A stretch of 21,358 bases of DNA from CAYMUG01 sp964393575 (GCA_964393575.1 CAYMUG010000011.1:1-21358), one strand, 5' to 3'; counted from the first letter of the stretch, positions 6,640-12,201 are shown. Notes: generated by a model from the letters alone, not told the origin. Numbers and translations are program-made.

Positions 6640-6666
6640 GAGCTAAACAACATAAAGAACAGAGTA

Positions 6667-6740
6667 ACAGAATAACAGAATAACCGATTAATAAAAACAA
6701 GGCATAAACAATAGGTTAATCTGTTATTCGGTTATTCTGT
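6667..6740. repeat. 25-bp imperfect inverted repeat upstream of rpsB
   Basis: Bases 6667-6691 and 6716-6740 are reverse complements at 23 of 25 positions, with a 24-base loop. The arms consist of repeated ACAGAATAAC-type words. It lies between the divergent promoters of the membrane protein gene and rpsB. Confidence 0.8.
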
Positions 6741-6827
6741 CATATGTCATTGGTGATTCCATTAGGGGTTGTGTTTATGCGGTTTTTTGTTTATACTTTA
6801 TAAAGTGTATGCAGAAGTGTTAAGCTT

Positions 6828-6857
6828 TTGTTTATTCCATATTCAATCAAATATATT
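6828..6857 (+). promoter_or_regulatory. Probable near-leaderless promoter of rpsB
   Basis: TTGTTT (6828-6833), 18-base spacer, TATATT (6852-6857). The ATG at 6870 begins 12 bases after the -10 box, leaving a leader of about 5 bases, which agrees with the missing SD. Confidence 0.5.
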
Positions 6858-6869
6858 AGAATTAGAAAA

Positions 6870-7664
6870 ATGCCTAACGCTAAATCACAAAACAAAAACG
6901 CTTCTGATGAGGTTGTATCACAGGATGAGGCAACCTCAGAAGAGAGAGAAGTTGAAATATCCGGCAATGAAATCCCTGAAGAGGTTAAAGAATTTATAGA
7001 AGCAGGGACTCATTTCGGCCATAACAAATCCAAGGTGCACCCCGGAATGTTTCCTTATATTTTCAGTGTACGCAATAGCGTGCATATTATAGATGTCTTT
7101 AAAACCAAAGAAAAGCTGGAGGAAGCAATAAGTTTTCTTGAAAATGTGGTGAAGGAAAATAAAACCATTCTGTTTGTAGGTACAAGATTTCCTCATAGAA
7201 AACTTGTAGAAGATGTGGCGAATACCCTGAAAATGCCTTATATTACAAATAGATGGTTGGGAGGAACATTAACTAATTGGAATACTATATACGAAAGGAT
7301 TCAGAGCATGAAAGAATTGCGGGATACAACTAAGTCTGAAGAGTGGGAAAAGTATCCCAAACACGAGCGCATGAAGATGGAAGAAGAGGTGCATAAACTC
7401 GAACAAGTTTTCGGAGGAATAGAAAACATGGAAAAGCTACCCGATGCCTTATTTATAACCGACATATCAGAAAATAGTATTGCGGTTCGCGAAGCACAAA
7501 TTAAAAACATACCTATAATTGCTATTACGGATACAGACGTTAATCCGGAGAAAGTGGACTATCCAATACCTGCTAACGATGACGCGCTTGCTTCAGTTCA
7601 GCTTATTTTGGAAAAAATAAAAGCATCTTTGGTCGAAACTAAAAAAGCCAAAAAACAATCCTAA
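6870..7664 (+). CDS. rpsB: Small-subunit ribosomal protein uS2
   Basis: 264 aa from the ATG at 6870; an in-frame TTG at 6828 is the probable -35 box and is not used. Family hallmarks are AGTHFGHNKSKVHPGM, FVGTRFPHRKLV, RWLGGTLTNW, PDALFITD and PIIAITDTDVNP. uS2 binds the 30S subunit late in assembly, between head and body, and helps bind bS1 where that is present. An acidic, Ser/Glu-rich extension of about 40 residues precedes the conserved core. No SD is present. tsf follows on the same strand, the usual order, but the whole gap between them is filled by a palindromic element. Confidence 0.97.
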   Translation: MPNAKSQNKNASDEVVSQDEATSEEREVEISGNEIPEEVKEFIEAGTHFGHNKSKVHPGMFPYIFSVRNSVHIIDVFKTKEKLEEAISFLENVVKENKTILFVGTRFPHRKLVEDVANTLKMPYITNRWLGGTLTNWNTIYERIQSMKELRDTTKSEEWEKYPKHERMKMEEEVHKLEQVFGGIENMEKLPDALFITDISENSIAVREAQIKNIPIIAITDTDVNPEKVDYPIPANDDALASVQLILEKIKASLVETKKAKKQS

Positions 7665-7666
7665 AA

Positions 7667-7823
7667 GCTCACTCCGTTCGCATAGTCATCCTAATCAACT
7701 TACAACGAATACCACGAATTACATGATGCGAATCATTCGAATACAACAAATCTACTAATAAACCATTCGTAGTATTCGCACGCATTCGTAGATTCACATT
7801 ACGATTTTGTGAACGAAGTGAAC
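7667..7823. repeat. Palindromic element filling the rpsB-tsf gap
   Basis: GCTCACTCCGTTCG begins at 7667, two bases after the rpsB stop. Its diverged inverse, GTGAACGAAGTGAAC (7809-7823), ends 7 bases before the tsf ATG; about 16 of 21 end positions match. Inside, CGAATACCACGAAT (about 7704-7717) and ATTCGTAGTATTCG (about 7767-7780) form another inverted repeat with 13 of 14 matches. The element could fold into one long hairpin. Confidence 0.75.
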
Positions 7824-7830
7824 AAAAATC

Positions 7831-8415
7831 ATGTCTTCAACAGAGCAAATACAACAACTAAGAAAAGAAACAGGTGCGGGTATAATGGAAGTCAAAAAAG
7901 CTATTGAGGAAGCAGGAGAGGATATAGAAAAAGCTAAAGAAATTCTGCGCAAAAAGGGTGCCGCTAAGGCAGAAAAGAAACAGGAAAGAGAAACAAGAGA
8001 GGGGAGAGTTACTTCATATATTCATACCAATGGCAAGATAGGCGTATTGCTGAAATTGTATTGTGAAACTGATTTTGTTGCACGCACCGAAGAATTCCAA
8101 AATTTAGCTTATGACATTGCTATGCATATTGCTGCATCCGACCCCAAATATATCAGTCCGGAAAATATACCCGAGGAGGTAAAAGAAACAGAGCGCAGAG
8201 TTTATAAAGAACAGTTTACAGAAGAAGGTAAACCGGAAGATGTAGTAGAGAAAATAACAGAAGGGAAAATGCAAAAATTCGCTGAGGAGGTTTCCTTGCT
8301 CGAGCAGCCGTTTGTCAAAAATCCGGATAAAAAAGTGCAAAATGTGATAGAGGATGTGGTTGCGAAGCTTGGTGAAAATGTACAAATTGGCGATTTTGCC
8401 AGATACGAGATATAA
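7831..8415 (+). CDS. tsf: Translation elongation factor Ts, short form
   Basis: 194 aa, shorter than the ~280-residue E. coli protein. EF-Ts exchanges GDP for GTP on EF-Tu. The N-terminal UBA-like domain is clear (RKETGAGIMEVKKAIEEAG), followed by KKGAAKAEKK and the core motif CETDFVAR that contacts EF-Tu. The protein ends near GDFARYEI, so the second half of the core is reduced as in other short forms. There is no SD; the leader GTGAACGAAGTGAACAAAAA ends just before the ATG and recurs before rplJ and rplL. Confidence 0.96.
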   Translation: MSSTEQIQQLRKETGAGIMEVKKAIEEAGEDIEKAKEILRKKGAAKAEKKQERETREGRVTSYIHTNGKIGVLLKLYCETDFVARTEEFQNLAYDIAMHIAASDPKYISPENIPEEVKETERRVYKEQFTEEGKPEDVVEKITEGKMQKFAEEVSLLEQPFVKNPDKKVQNVIEDVVAKLGENVQIGDFARYEI

Positions 8416-8437
8416 ACGCGCTGAGCGCATACAACAA

Positions 8438-8484
8438 CTATGACCATAACCATGACAAGGTGTCTCTCGTAGTTATTGTCATAG
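8438..8484. repeat. Inverted repeat between tsf and the next gene
   Basis: CTATGACCATAAC (8438-8450) and GTTATTGTCATAG (8472-8484) pair at 12 of 13 positions around a 21-base loop. It ends 13 bases before the next ATG. Confidence 0.65.
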
Positions 8485-8497
8485 TCACAGTATATTT

Positions 8498-8809
8498 ATG
8501 TACTATTTATTCGTATCTCTTATAGTACTGGCAAGCGGTGGAATTATAGCATTTGTATGGAAGTACTATGGCAAAGTTATAGCGAAACATATTAAAAAAG
8601 TGTTGCGCATAGAAAGAAATGAAGAGTTCTGGATCGGGCTTATAGAGCATAATCCGCAAAATCCTTATCCTTACAAAAAATTAGGGGAGTGGTATGCTAA
8701 AAATGGGCATAAATATTATGCCATTGAAACTCTAAAATATGCTGCTAAACTCAACCCCAGAGATATGGAAGTTTGGGAAAAACTAAAAGAGTTGAGTGAT
8801 GAAGAATAG
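8498..8809 (+). CDS. Small membrane protein with a TPR-like repeat
   Basis: 103 aa. One N-terminal membrane segment (about residues 2-22, LFVSLIVLASGGIIAFVW) is followed by a basic stretch. The soluble part resembles a tetratricopeptide unit: PYPYKKLGEWYAKNGHKYYAIETLKYAAKLNPRDMEVWEKL. TPRs usually mediate protein-protein contact. It follows tsf on the same strand with a hairpin between. No SD is seen. The partner is unknown; the call rests on the pattern of Trp/Leu, Gly, Tyr, Ala and Pro positions. Confidence 0.75.
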   Translation: MYYLFVSLIVLASGGIIAFVWKYYGKVIAKHIKKVLRIERNEEFWIGLIEHNPQNPYPYKKLGEWYAKNGHKYYAIETLKYAAKLNPRDMEVWEKLKELSDEE

Positions 8810-8848
8810 AATACATCCATTTCCAGCGTAGCTCAGCGGCAGAGCGCA

Positions 8849-8981
8849 TCCAAAAATCTATATTTAATTTTTGCCCGGATAGCTCAGTTCGGTTAGAGCG
8901 CATCCATGGTAAGGATGAGGTCGGCGGTTCAAATCCGCCTCCGGGCTCAATAACCGCAAAAATTAAATATAGATTTTTGGA
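8849..8981. repeat. Perfect 24-bp inverted repeat flanking tRNA-Thr(GGT)
   Basis: Bases 8849-8872 are the exact reverse complement of 8958-8981; both are AT-rich and begin or end with TCC/GGA. The loop is 85 bases: the 75-base tRNA-Thr plus 10 bases. The stem prolongs the position of the outer tRNA's anticodon stem. Confidence 0.9.
8873..8947 (+). tRNA. tRNA-Thr(GGT)
   Basis: Acceptor GCCCGGA/TCCGGGC is perfect, the D-arm GCTC/GAGC, anticodon stem CATCC/GGATG with loop ATGGTAA (anticodon GGT), variable loop AGGTC, T-arm GGCGG-TTCAAAT-CCGCC, discriminator T. CCA is not encoded. It reads ACC and ACU codons. All arms are sound, so it should be functional even though it lies inside another tRNA-like gene. 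Confidence 0.95.
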
Positions 8982-9065
8982 ATCAGAGTAGGGAGTTCAA
9001 TCCTCTCCGCTGGCTCCAAGTGTTGCTATAGTACAATATATGTGGTATAATTGTTAATGTATACA

Positions 9066-9128
9066 GCAGGGTTGGCTGAACGAGCAAAGGCACCTGGCTG
9101 TAAACCAGGCGGCATAATGCTTTCGGGG
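9066..9128 (+). pseudogene. Truncated copy of tRNA-Tyr
   Basis: These 63 bases match tRNA-Tyr 9198-9260 at 58 positions: acceptor 5' strand, D-arm, complete anticodon arm with GTA, and variable arm. The match stops where the T-arm should begin. What follows is instead a hairpin GCCCTGAACC/GGTTTAGGGC (9131-9140 and 9161-9170, one wobble). A piece of tRNA-Tyr 3' end appears only at 9489-9506, beyond the intact gene. Confidence 0.85.
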
Positions 9129-9197
9129 CTGCCCTGAACCGTATTGCCTGCGGCGATTTTGGTTTAGGGCGAATCTTTAAAAATTTCTGTATAGCGT

Positions 9198-9281
9198 GCA
9201 GGGTTGGCTGAGCGGGCAAAGGCACCTGGCTGTAAACCAGGCGGCGTAATGCCTACGGGGGTTCGAATCCCTCACCCTGCA
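9198..9281 (+). tRNA. tRNA-Tyr(GTA)
   Basis: A class II tRNA: acceptor GCAGGGT/ACCCTGC, short D-stem, anticodon arm CCTGG-CTGTAAA-CCAGG (anticodon GTA), long variable arm, T-arm GGGGG-TTCGAAT-CCCTC with one G-T pair, discriminator A. CCA is not encoded. It reads UAC and UAU. Confidence 0.95.
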
Positions 9282-9282
9282 C

Positions 9283-9506
9283 AAAATTTGTCCAAATCTT
9301 TCCCGCTAAAGGCGGTCAAGGATTTGGGTAGAAATTTTAGTGTTGGTGAAGCAAAGCAACTTATGTTGCTTTGCGTGGGATTCGAAAGGCGGAGTCCGAT
9401 TTCAATCGGACGAGCCCGGGCAGGAGCCACTTAGCGAACTCAAGTCCGTCGGCTGGCGGACGCAGAGTGAGCTTAGTGAGCTGACGCCGAATCCCTCACC
9501 TTGCAC
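9283..9506. repeat. Repeat-rich spacer ending in a second copy of the tRNA-Tyr 3' end
   Basis: In order this holds an imperfect inverted repeat AAAATTTG…AAATTTT (9283-9338), a perfect 10-bp hairpin GCAAAGCAAC/GTTGCTTTGC (9351-9374), the 20-base motif GATTCGAAAGGCGGAGTCCG (9379-9398) shared with the tRNA-Trp flank, a GTCCGAT/ATCGGAC hairpin (about 9394-9411), and GAATCCCTCACCTTGCAC (9489-9506), which matches the tRNA-Tyr 3' end 9265-9282 at 17 of 18 bases. Short open frames here are not convincing genes. Confidence 0.75.
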
Positions 9507-9543
9507 GCTGTACAGAAATAATACAAATCAACTATAGTAATAT

Positions 9544-9617
9544 GCCGCCTTAGCTCAGTTGGCCAGAGCAACGCTCTTGTAAAGCGTAGGTCCGCGGTTC
9601 GAATCCGCGAGGCGGCT
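9544..9617 (+). tRNA. tRNA-Thr(TGT)
   Basis: Acceptor GCCGCCT/AGGCGGC, D-arm GCTC/GAGC, anticodon arm ACGCT-CTTGTAA-AGCGT (anticodon TGT), T-arm CGCGG-TTCGAAT-CCGCG, discriminator T as in tRNA-Thr(GGT). CCA is not encoded. It reads ACA and, by wobble, other Thr codons. Confidence 0.96.
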
Positions 9618-9625
9618 CTACGGTA

Positions 9626-9664
9626 AAAATAAACGGCTAAAACGTCGTTTTAGCCGTTTATTTT
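9626..9664 (+). terminator. Terminator after tRNA-Thr(TGT)
   Basis: A perfect 18-bp stem (9626-9643 with 9647-9664) with a 3-base loop and a T-rich right arm, eight bases after the tRNA. Confidence 0.85.
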
Positions 9665-9690
9665 CTACTATTAAGCTAATAAATTAATTT

Positions 9691-9864
9691 ATGTCACAAG
9701 AAGAAACATTGGTTCGTCTCAAGTGCAGCGAATGTGAACGATTGAACTATTGGACAAGAAGAAATAAACAGTCCAATGAAAAAAAACTTGAATTGAAAAA
9801 ATTCTGTAAACAATGCAGAAAACACGAAAAACACGTAGAGACGAAAAAGAAAAACAAGAAATAA
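9691..9864 (+). CDS. rpmG: Large-subunit ribosomal protein bL33, zinc type
   Basis: 57 aa, starting MSQEETLVRLKCSEC. The bL33 signature is the NYWTRRNK stretch followed by KKLELKKFC. Two CxxC pairs (C12/C15 and C39/C42) bind zinc, the C+ form. The tail is Lys-rich. bL33 sits near the 50S E site. The ATG has no SD, as for the other core genes here. It lies between tRNA-Thr and tRNA-Trp, the order seen in many bacteria where tRNA-Trp, secE and nusG follow; here accessory genes follow instead. Confidence 0.95.
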   Translation: MSQEETLVRLKCSECERLNYWTRRNKQSNEKKLELKKFCKQCRKHEKHVETKKKNKK

Positions 9865-9892
9865 TTGTTACGTAACATGCTATGTAACAATT
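9863..9892 (+). terminator. Hairpin overlapping the rpmG stop codon
   Basis: AATTGTTAC (9863-9871) pairs with GTAACAATT (9884-9892), with further pairing inside, followed by ATTCAT. It may be a weak terminator or a processing signal before tRNA-Trp. Confidence 0.5.
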
Positions 9893-9898
9893 ATTCAT

Positions 9899-9974
9899 AG
9901 GGGCGTAGCTCCAACCGGATCAGAGCATCGGCCTCCAAAGCCGAGTGTTGTGGGTTCGAATCCCACCGCCCCTG
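9899..9974 (+). tRNA. tRNA-Trp(CCA)
   Basis: Acceptor AGGGGCG/CGCCCCT (as in E. coli tRNA-Trp), D-arm GCTC/GAGC, anticodon arm TCGGC-CTCCAAA-GCCGA (anticodon CCA), T-arm GTGGG-TTCGAAT-CCCAC, discriminator G. The bases after it are CTA, so CCA is not encoded. It reads UGG. Confidence 0.96.
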
Positions 9975-9979
9975 CTAAC

Positions 9980-10013
9980 AACTAAAAAGTCCCTTGAATG
10001 GGACTTTTTAGTT
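9980..10013 (+). terminator. Terminator after tRNA-Trp
   Basis: A perfect 14-bp stem, AACTAAAAAGTCCC (9980-9993) with GGGACTTTTTAGTT (10000-10013). Confidence 0.8.
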
Positions 10014-10033
10014 ACTTCTGTATGTTGCGGTGA

Positions 10034-10063
10034 GATTCGAAAGGCGGAGTCCGCCCCTGCTAA
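10034..10063. repeat. Shared 20-base motif joined to a second copy of the tRNA-Trp 3' end
   Basis: GATTCGAAAGGCGGAGTCCG (10034-10053) is identical to 9379-9398. It runs into CCGCCCCTGCTAA (10051-10063), an exact copy of the tRNA-Trp 3' end and next bases at 9966-9978. In both places TATGTTGC lies a few bases upstream of the motif. GGCGGA-G-TCCGCC is itself a palindrome. Confidence 0.8.
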
Positions 10064-10107
10064 AAAATACTACCGAGTATACTACCGAGCATACTCGGTA
10101 GTATTTT
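10064..10107 (+). terminator. Strong hairpin terminator closing the tRNA cluster
   Basis: A perfect 17-bp stem (10064-10080 with 10091-10107), 10-base loop, then GTTTTTT. Confidence 0.85.
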
Positions 10108-10189
10108 GTTTTTTAACCTTGCTAAAGTATCAATGATCTATTATTGTTTTACTTATGATGTTGGTACCGCGAGCCGAAAGGACATTGTG

Positions 10190-10525
10190 ATGAAAACACC
10201 CAGCATGGTTTCACCCGCTGAGGCGAAAAGATTGTGTGACGAATTTATGGAGAATATGTGCGGCCACACGTCCGACGGAGTGGCGGTTTGCAGGGAATGT
10301 CATTCAAATATTGAGATGCAGAGCGTGAACTTCTCGATACACTATGAAGAATTTGGATGTGGCGGCGCAGGTGAGGTAATGCAAAGAGGGATTCCGTTTT
10401 GCCCCAAGTGCGAGGAAACACCTAAAGATTCCGGCTGCCTGCACGTTAATTTATTCGTTTATCCCAAGTTTTCTATAAGAGCGAAAATCAAAGCCCTTCT
10501 CGGTCTCGGCGACACAGGAGGTTGA
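10190..10525 (+). CDS. Cys-rich zinc-ribbon-like protein
   Basis: 111 aa from the ATG at 10190, preceded by AAAGGA at 7-base spacing; the in-frame frame extends further upstream, but without an SD and into the terminator. Eight Cys are present, including two CxxC pairs: VCRECHS (C34/C37) and FCPKCEE (C71/C74), plus C16, C24, C57 and C83. This suggests one or two zinc ribbons. The C-terminal part is basic and hydrophobic (FSIRAKIKALLGLG). No family recognised. The next gene starts two bases after its stop and also encodes a Cys-rich protein, so the two are very likely an operon. Confidence 0.7.
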   Translation: MKTPSMVSPAEAKRLCDEFMENMCGHTSDGVAVCRECHSNIEMQSVNFSIHYEEFGCGGAGEVMQRGIPFCPKCEETPKDSGCLHVNLFVYPKFSIRAKIKALLGLGDTGG

Positions 10526-10526
10526 T

Positions 10527-10718
10527 ATGAGCGCGGATCCGAACGAACATCGACACAGCGTATTACATACCCATCATTATTTTGATAGAAGCATTCAGCG
10601 TGATAAACCCTGCACTAACCCTGAATGTGACGGTGTTCTGCGCGTGACAATGTTTTATGCCCCCGATAGAGGGCGCAACTGGATGAGGTGCTGTTGTTGC
10701 GGAAAAGAAGAGGTGTAA
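10527..10718 (+). CDS. Small Cys-rich protein with a CCCC motif
   Basis: 63 aa. The ATG lies two bases after the upstream stop; its SD GGAGG (10518-10522) is inside the end of that gene, so the two are translationally linked. The N-terminus is His-rich (EHRHSVLHTHHYFD). A CTNPEC pair (C29/C34) and four consecutive Cys (55-58, RCCCCGK) would make one zinc-binding ribbon, since WMRCCCCGKE resembles the second knuckle of many ribbons. Function unknown; nucleic-acid or protein binding would be typical. Confidence 0.68.
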   Translation: MSADPNEHRHSVLHTHHYFDRSIQRDKPCTNPECDGVLRVTMFYAPDRGRNWMRCCCCGKEEV

Positions 10719-10811
10719 CACTTCCGGAGGCAAGAGGTTCTCGTACTTTATTTATCCACGGCTATCTATAGAACCCCAAGGTCTCCAACCACCTCCAAGG
10801 TTGGACGGTTG

Positions 10812-10835
10812 CCACCTCCCGAAGAGGTGGTTTTT
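10812..10835 (+). terminator. Terminator of the zinc-ribbon gene pair
   Basis: CCACCTC (10812-10818) pairs with GAGGTGG (10824-10830), followed by five T. A further hairpin, CCAACC/GGTTGG, lies just upstream (about 10786-10805). Confidence 0.8.
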
Positions 10836-10854
10836 ACATTTGAAGGATATTAAT

Positions 10855-10882
10855 ACCAGCATACAACCGAGCTGGTGTTTTT
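10855..10882 (+). terminator. Second terminator-like hairpin
   Basis: ACCAGC (10855-10860) pairs with GCTGGT (10871-10876), then GTTTTTG. No gene lies between it and the previous terminator, so it looks like a back-up or a remnant of a lost cassette. Confidence 0.55.
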
Positions 10883-10905
10883 GTGGTGCGTTGCCAATAT
10901 CTATA

Positions 10906-10928
10906 TAAAAAAGCCGCCCGTAGGCGGC
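10906..10928 (-). terminator. Terminator of the minus-strand winged-helix-like gene
   Basis: GCCGCC (10913-10918) with GGCGGC (10923-10928), followed on the minus strand by TTTTTTATAT. It lies just past the stop at 10936. Confidence 0.8.
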
Positions 10929-10935
10929 GTTGATG

Positions 10936-11211
10936 CTATTTAGAGGTATTCTCTAAGAATTTTCTGCCTTCATTAGTTATACGAAGTCGTCGTGTATCCC
11001 TATCGGAGATTTCAACCCATTTGGTGTGGGTATTCATAAGAAAATCCAGAATAACTCCGAGTTTAGCGTTACTATCAGAGCCGAATACTTCACATAAATT
11101 AGTGTTCAAATGTTCACAAACACCTTCTTTAAGTTCGCGCGGAGTTAGGCCTGAGTCATCGGTCTCTGCCAGTACCTCCAGGACAGCACGCCTGATAACT
11201 CCCTTGTTCAT
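10936..11211 (-). CDS. Small protein, possibly winged-helix DNA binding
   Basis: 91 aa with ATG after AAGGAGGCGAA, a strong SD at 4-base spacing. The sequence reads as helices (IRRAVLEVLAETD, TPRELKEGVCEHL, KLGVILDFLMNT) followed by a beta-wing-like ending WVEISDRDTRRLRITNEGRKFLE. The RITNEGRKFLE end is like that of many winged-helix proteins, where a strand leads into a last helix. DNA binding is therefore plausible but not proven. It is transcribed alone, divergently from the GNAT gene. Confidence 0.65.
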   Translation of the reverse strand: MNKGVIRRAVLEVLAETDDSGLTPRELKEGVCEHLNTNLCEVFGSDSNAKLGVILDFLMNTHTKWVEISDRDTRRLRITNEGRKFLENTSK

Positions 11212-11241
11212 TTCGCCTCCTTGGGGCGGGGAACTCTCTGT

Positions 11242-11270
11242 AATATATAACGGATTAAAAATAATGTAAA
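11242..11270 (-). promoter_or_regulatory. Sigma70-type promoter of the winged-helix-like gene
   Basis: On the minus strand TTTACA (11270-11265), 17-base spacer, TATATT (11247-11242). It faces away from the GNAT promoter 40 bases off. Confidence 0.7.
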
Positions 11271-11311
11271 TAAATTAGCCCTCAGGTGTGGCACTGTGCG
11301 AATCATAAAGT

Positions 11312-11340
11312 TTGACATTTGTAATTATATATTGTATATT
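11312..11340 (+). promoter_or_regulatory. Sigma70-type promoter of the GNAT gene
   Basis: TTGACA (11312-11317), 17-base spacer, TATATT (11335-11340): a near-consensus promoter. An in-frame TTG at 11312 that would lengthen the GNAT protein is this -35 box. Confidence 0.8.
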
Positions 11341-11380
11341 TTTTAATTATGTTCTTTTTATAAAGGAGGTGAGGAGACAA

Positions 11381-11929
11381 GTGGCGAGTACAGCACAGGA
11401 CTACATTGAAGCGACAGTTGCGGAAACAAGGGAGATGGTTCAAAAGCGAGGCGCCACAATATTGCATGTAAACAATTTAACCGGCGATGATTTAGACGAT
11501 ATAGTATGGTCCGGAGGGCCCCTACACCTCAAAGCTATAGCCAAAGCCCTTGAAAGAGCCAAGAAGGGTGAGGTGGAATATTTGGCGGTAAGAGCGCCTA
11601 ACGGTAGCCCTGTAGCAATAGGGGGTATTGATTATAGGGCACGAAAAGATGCGGGCACCTTATGGCAGCTTGTTGTTCACGAGCAACTTCGTAGTTTAGG
11701 CCTGGGCAGTTATTTAATTAGTGAAATGGAAAAAAGAGTAAAAAAGCGTGGTTTAAAACAAGTTGTTATTGGAGTTGAAGAAAATAATACACGAGCTTGG
11801 AGATTATACAGGAGTTTAGGGTATAAAGAATTTAGTCGCGAAAAGGACTCGTGGGACACTCAAGATAAAAATGGTAAGGTTATTCAATATATTGCACAGC
11901 TTGTTCTGTTAAAGAAAAGCCTGAACTAA
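11381..11929 (+). CDS. GNAT-family N-acetyltransferase
   Basis: 182 aa with a GTG start at 11381 after AAAGGAGGTGAGGAG. GNAT enzymes transfer acetyl from acetyl-CoA to an amine. The acetyl-CoA binding motif A is clear: LWQLVVHEQLRSLGLGSYL (R104-x-x-G-x-G at residues 104-109), followed by a helix. Motif B is EENNTRAWRLYRSLGYKEF (about 134-151), the usual end of the fold. Strand GSPVAIGGIDYRARK precedes motif A. The ~60 N-terminal residues are helical and less typical. The acceptor is unknown: a small molecule, a ribosomal protein or the neighbouring membrane protein are all possible. It probably shares a transcript with the small gene at 11966, since no terminator lies between. Confidence 0.9.
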   Translation: MASTAQDYIEATVAETREMVQKRGATILHVNNLTGDDLDDIVWSGGPLHLKAIAKALERAKKGEVEYLAVRAPNGSPVAIGGIDYRARKDAGTLWQLVVHEQLRSLGLGSYLISEMEKRVKKRGLKQVVIGVEENNTRAWRLYRSLGYKEFSREKDSWDTQDKNGKVIQYIAQLVLLKKSLN

Positions 11930-11965
11930 AGAAAAGATCGCCTTAAGACAAGGAAAGGGTAAGAG

Positions 11966-12142
11966 ATGCTTGCACTTCTCTCATTTCTTCTTTCAATGGT
12001 CGCCGGAGCGGTTCTGGTAGCGGGTTTTGTTGAACTCCGCATCAGGACACCACTTTCTTCCAAAAGAGTTCCATTTATACTCATGGCCGTTGGCGGCATT
12101 CTCCTCACCCTCAGCATCATCGGTTTCGCGATGGCAATGTGA
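11966..12142 (+). CDS. Small two-span membrane protein
   Basis: 58 aa, starting MLALLSFLLSMVAGAVLVAG. The ATG follows GGAAAGGG with good spacing. Two hydrophobic segments (about residues 2-21 and 36-57) flank a basic loop, VELRIRTPLSSKRVP, giving a helical hairpin whose loop probably faces the cytoplasm. It lies 36 bases after the GNAT gene and before a strong terminator, so it is likely its operon partner. No family recognised. Confidence 0.65.
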   Translation: MLALLSFLLSMVAGAVLVAGFVELRIRTPLSSKRVPFILMAVGGILLTLSIIGFAMAM

Positions 12143-12163
12143 TGCTGTTACGGTAGTACCTTC

Positions 12164-12201
12164 GCCCCCGCCGACGAATAATCGTTGTCGGGGGCTTTTT
12201 T
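12164..12201 (+). terminator. Terminator of the GNAT/small membrane protein operon
   Basis: GCCCCCG (12164-12170) pairs with CGGGGGC (12189-12195), with inner CGACGA/TCGTTG pairing, then six T. Confidence 0.85.

Larger units (their letters stand above)
8822..9018 (+). pseudogene. tRNA-like gene interrupted in its anticodon arm by an insert containing tRNA-Thr
   Basis: The ends form most of a tRNA. The 5' part is acceptor strand TCCAGCG (8822-8828), TA, and a D-arm GCTC/GAGC. The 3' part is a T-arm GGGAG-TTCAATC-CTCTC (8991-9007), acceptor strand CGCTGGC (9008-9014), U73 and an encoded CCA (9016-9018). Six of seven acceptor pairs form; pair 1-72 is T-C. The anticodon arm is replaced by a perfect 24-bp inverted repeat enclosing a whole tRNA-Thr. 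U73 fits Gly, Cys or Thr, and tRNA-Gly is often found with Tyr and Thr in such clusters, but the identity cannot be assigned. One folding of the right side (TAGAT-TTTTGGA-ATCAG) would give a TTG anticodon, with one mismatch and one G-T pair in the stem. It may be a dead tRNA or an intron-like or chimeric RNA. Confidence 0.6.

Noticed and set aside
9204..9537. Open frames across tRNA-Tyr and its spacer, and one over tRNA-Trp (9945-10136)
   Set aside because: They run through intact tRNA genes and hairpins and have no coding character.
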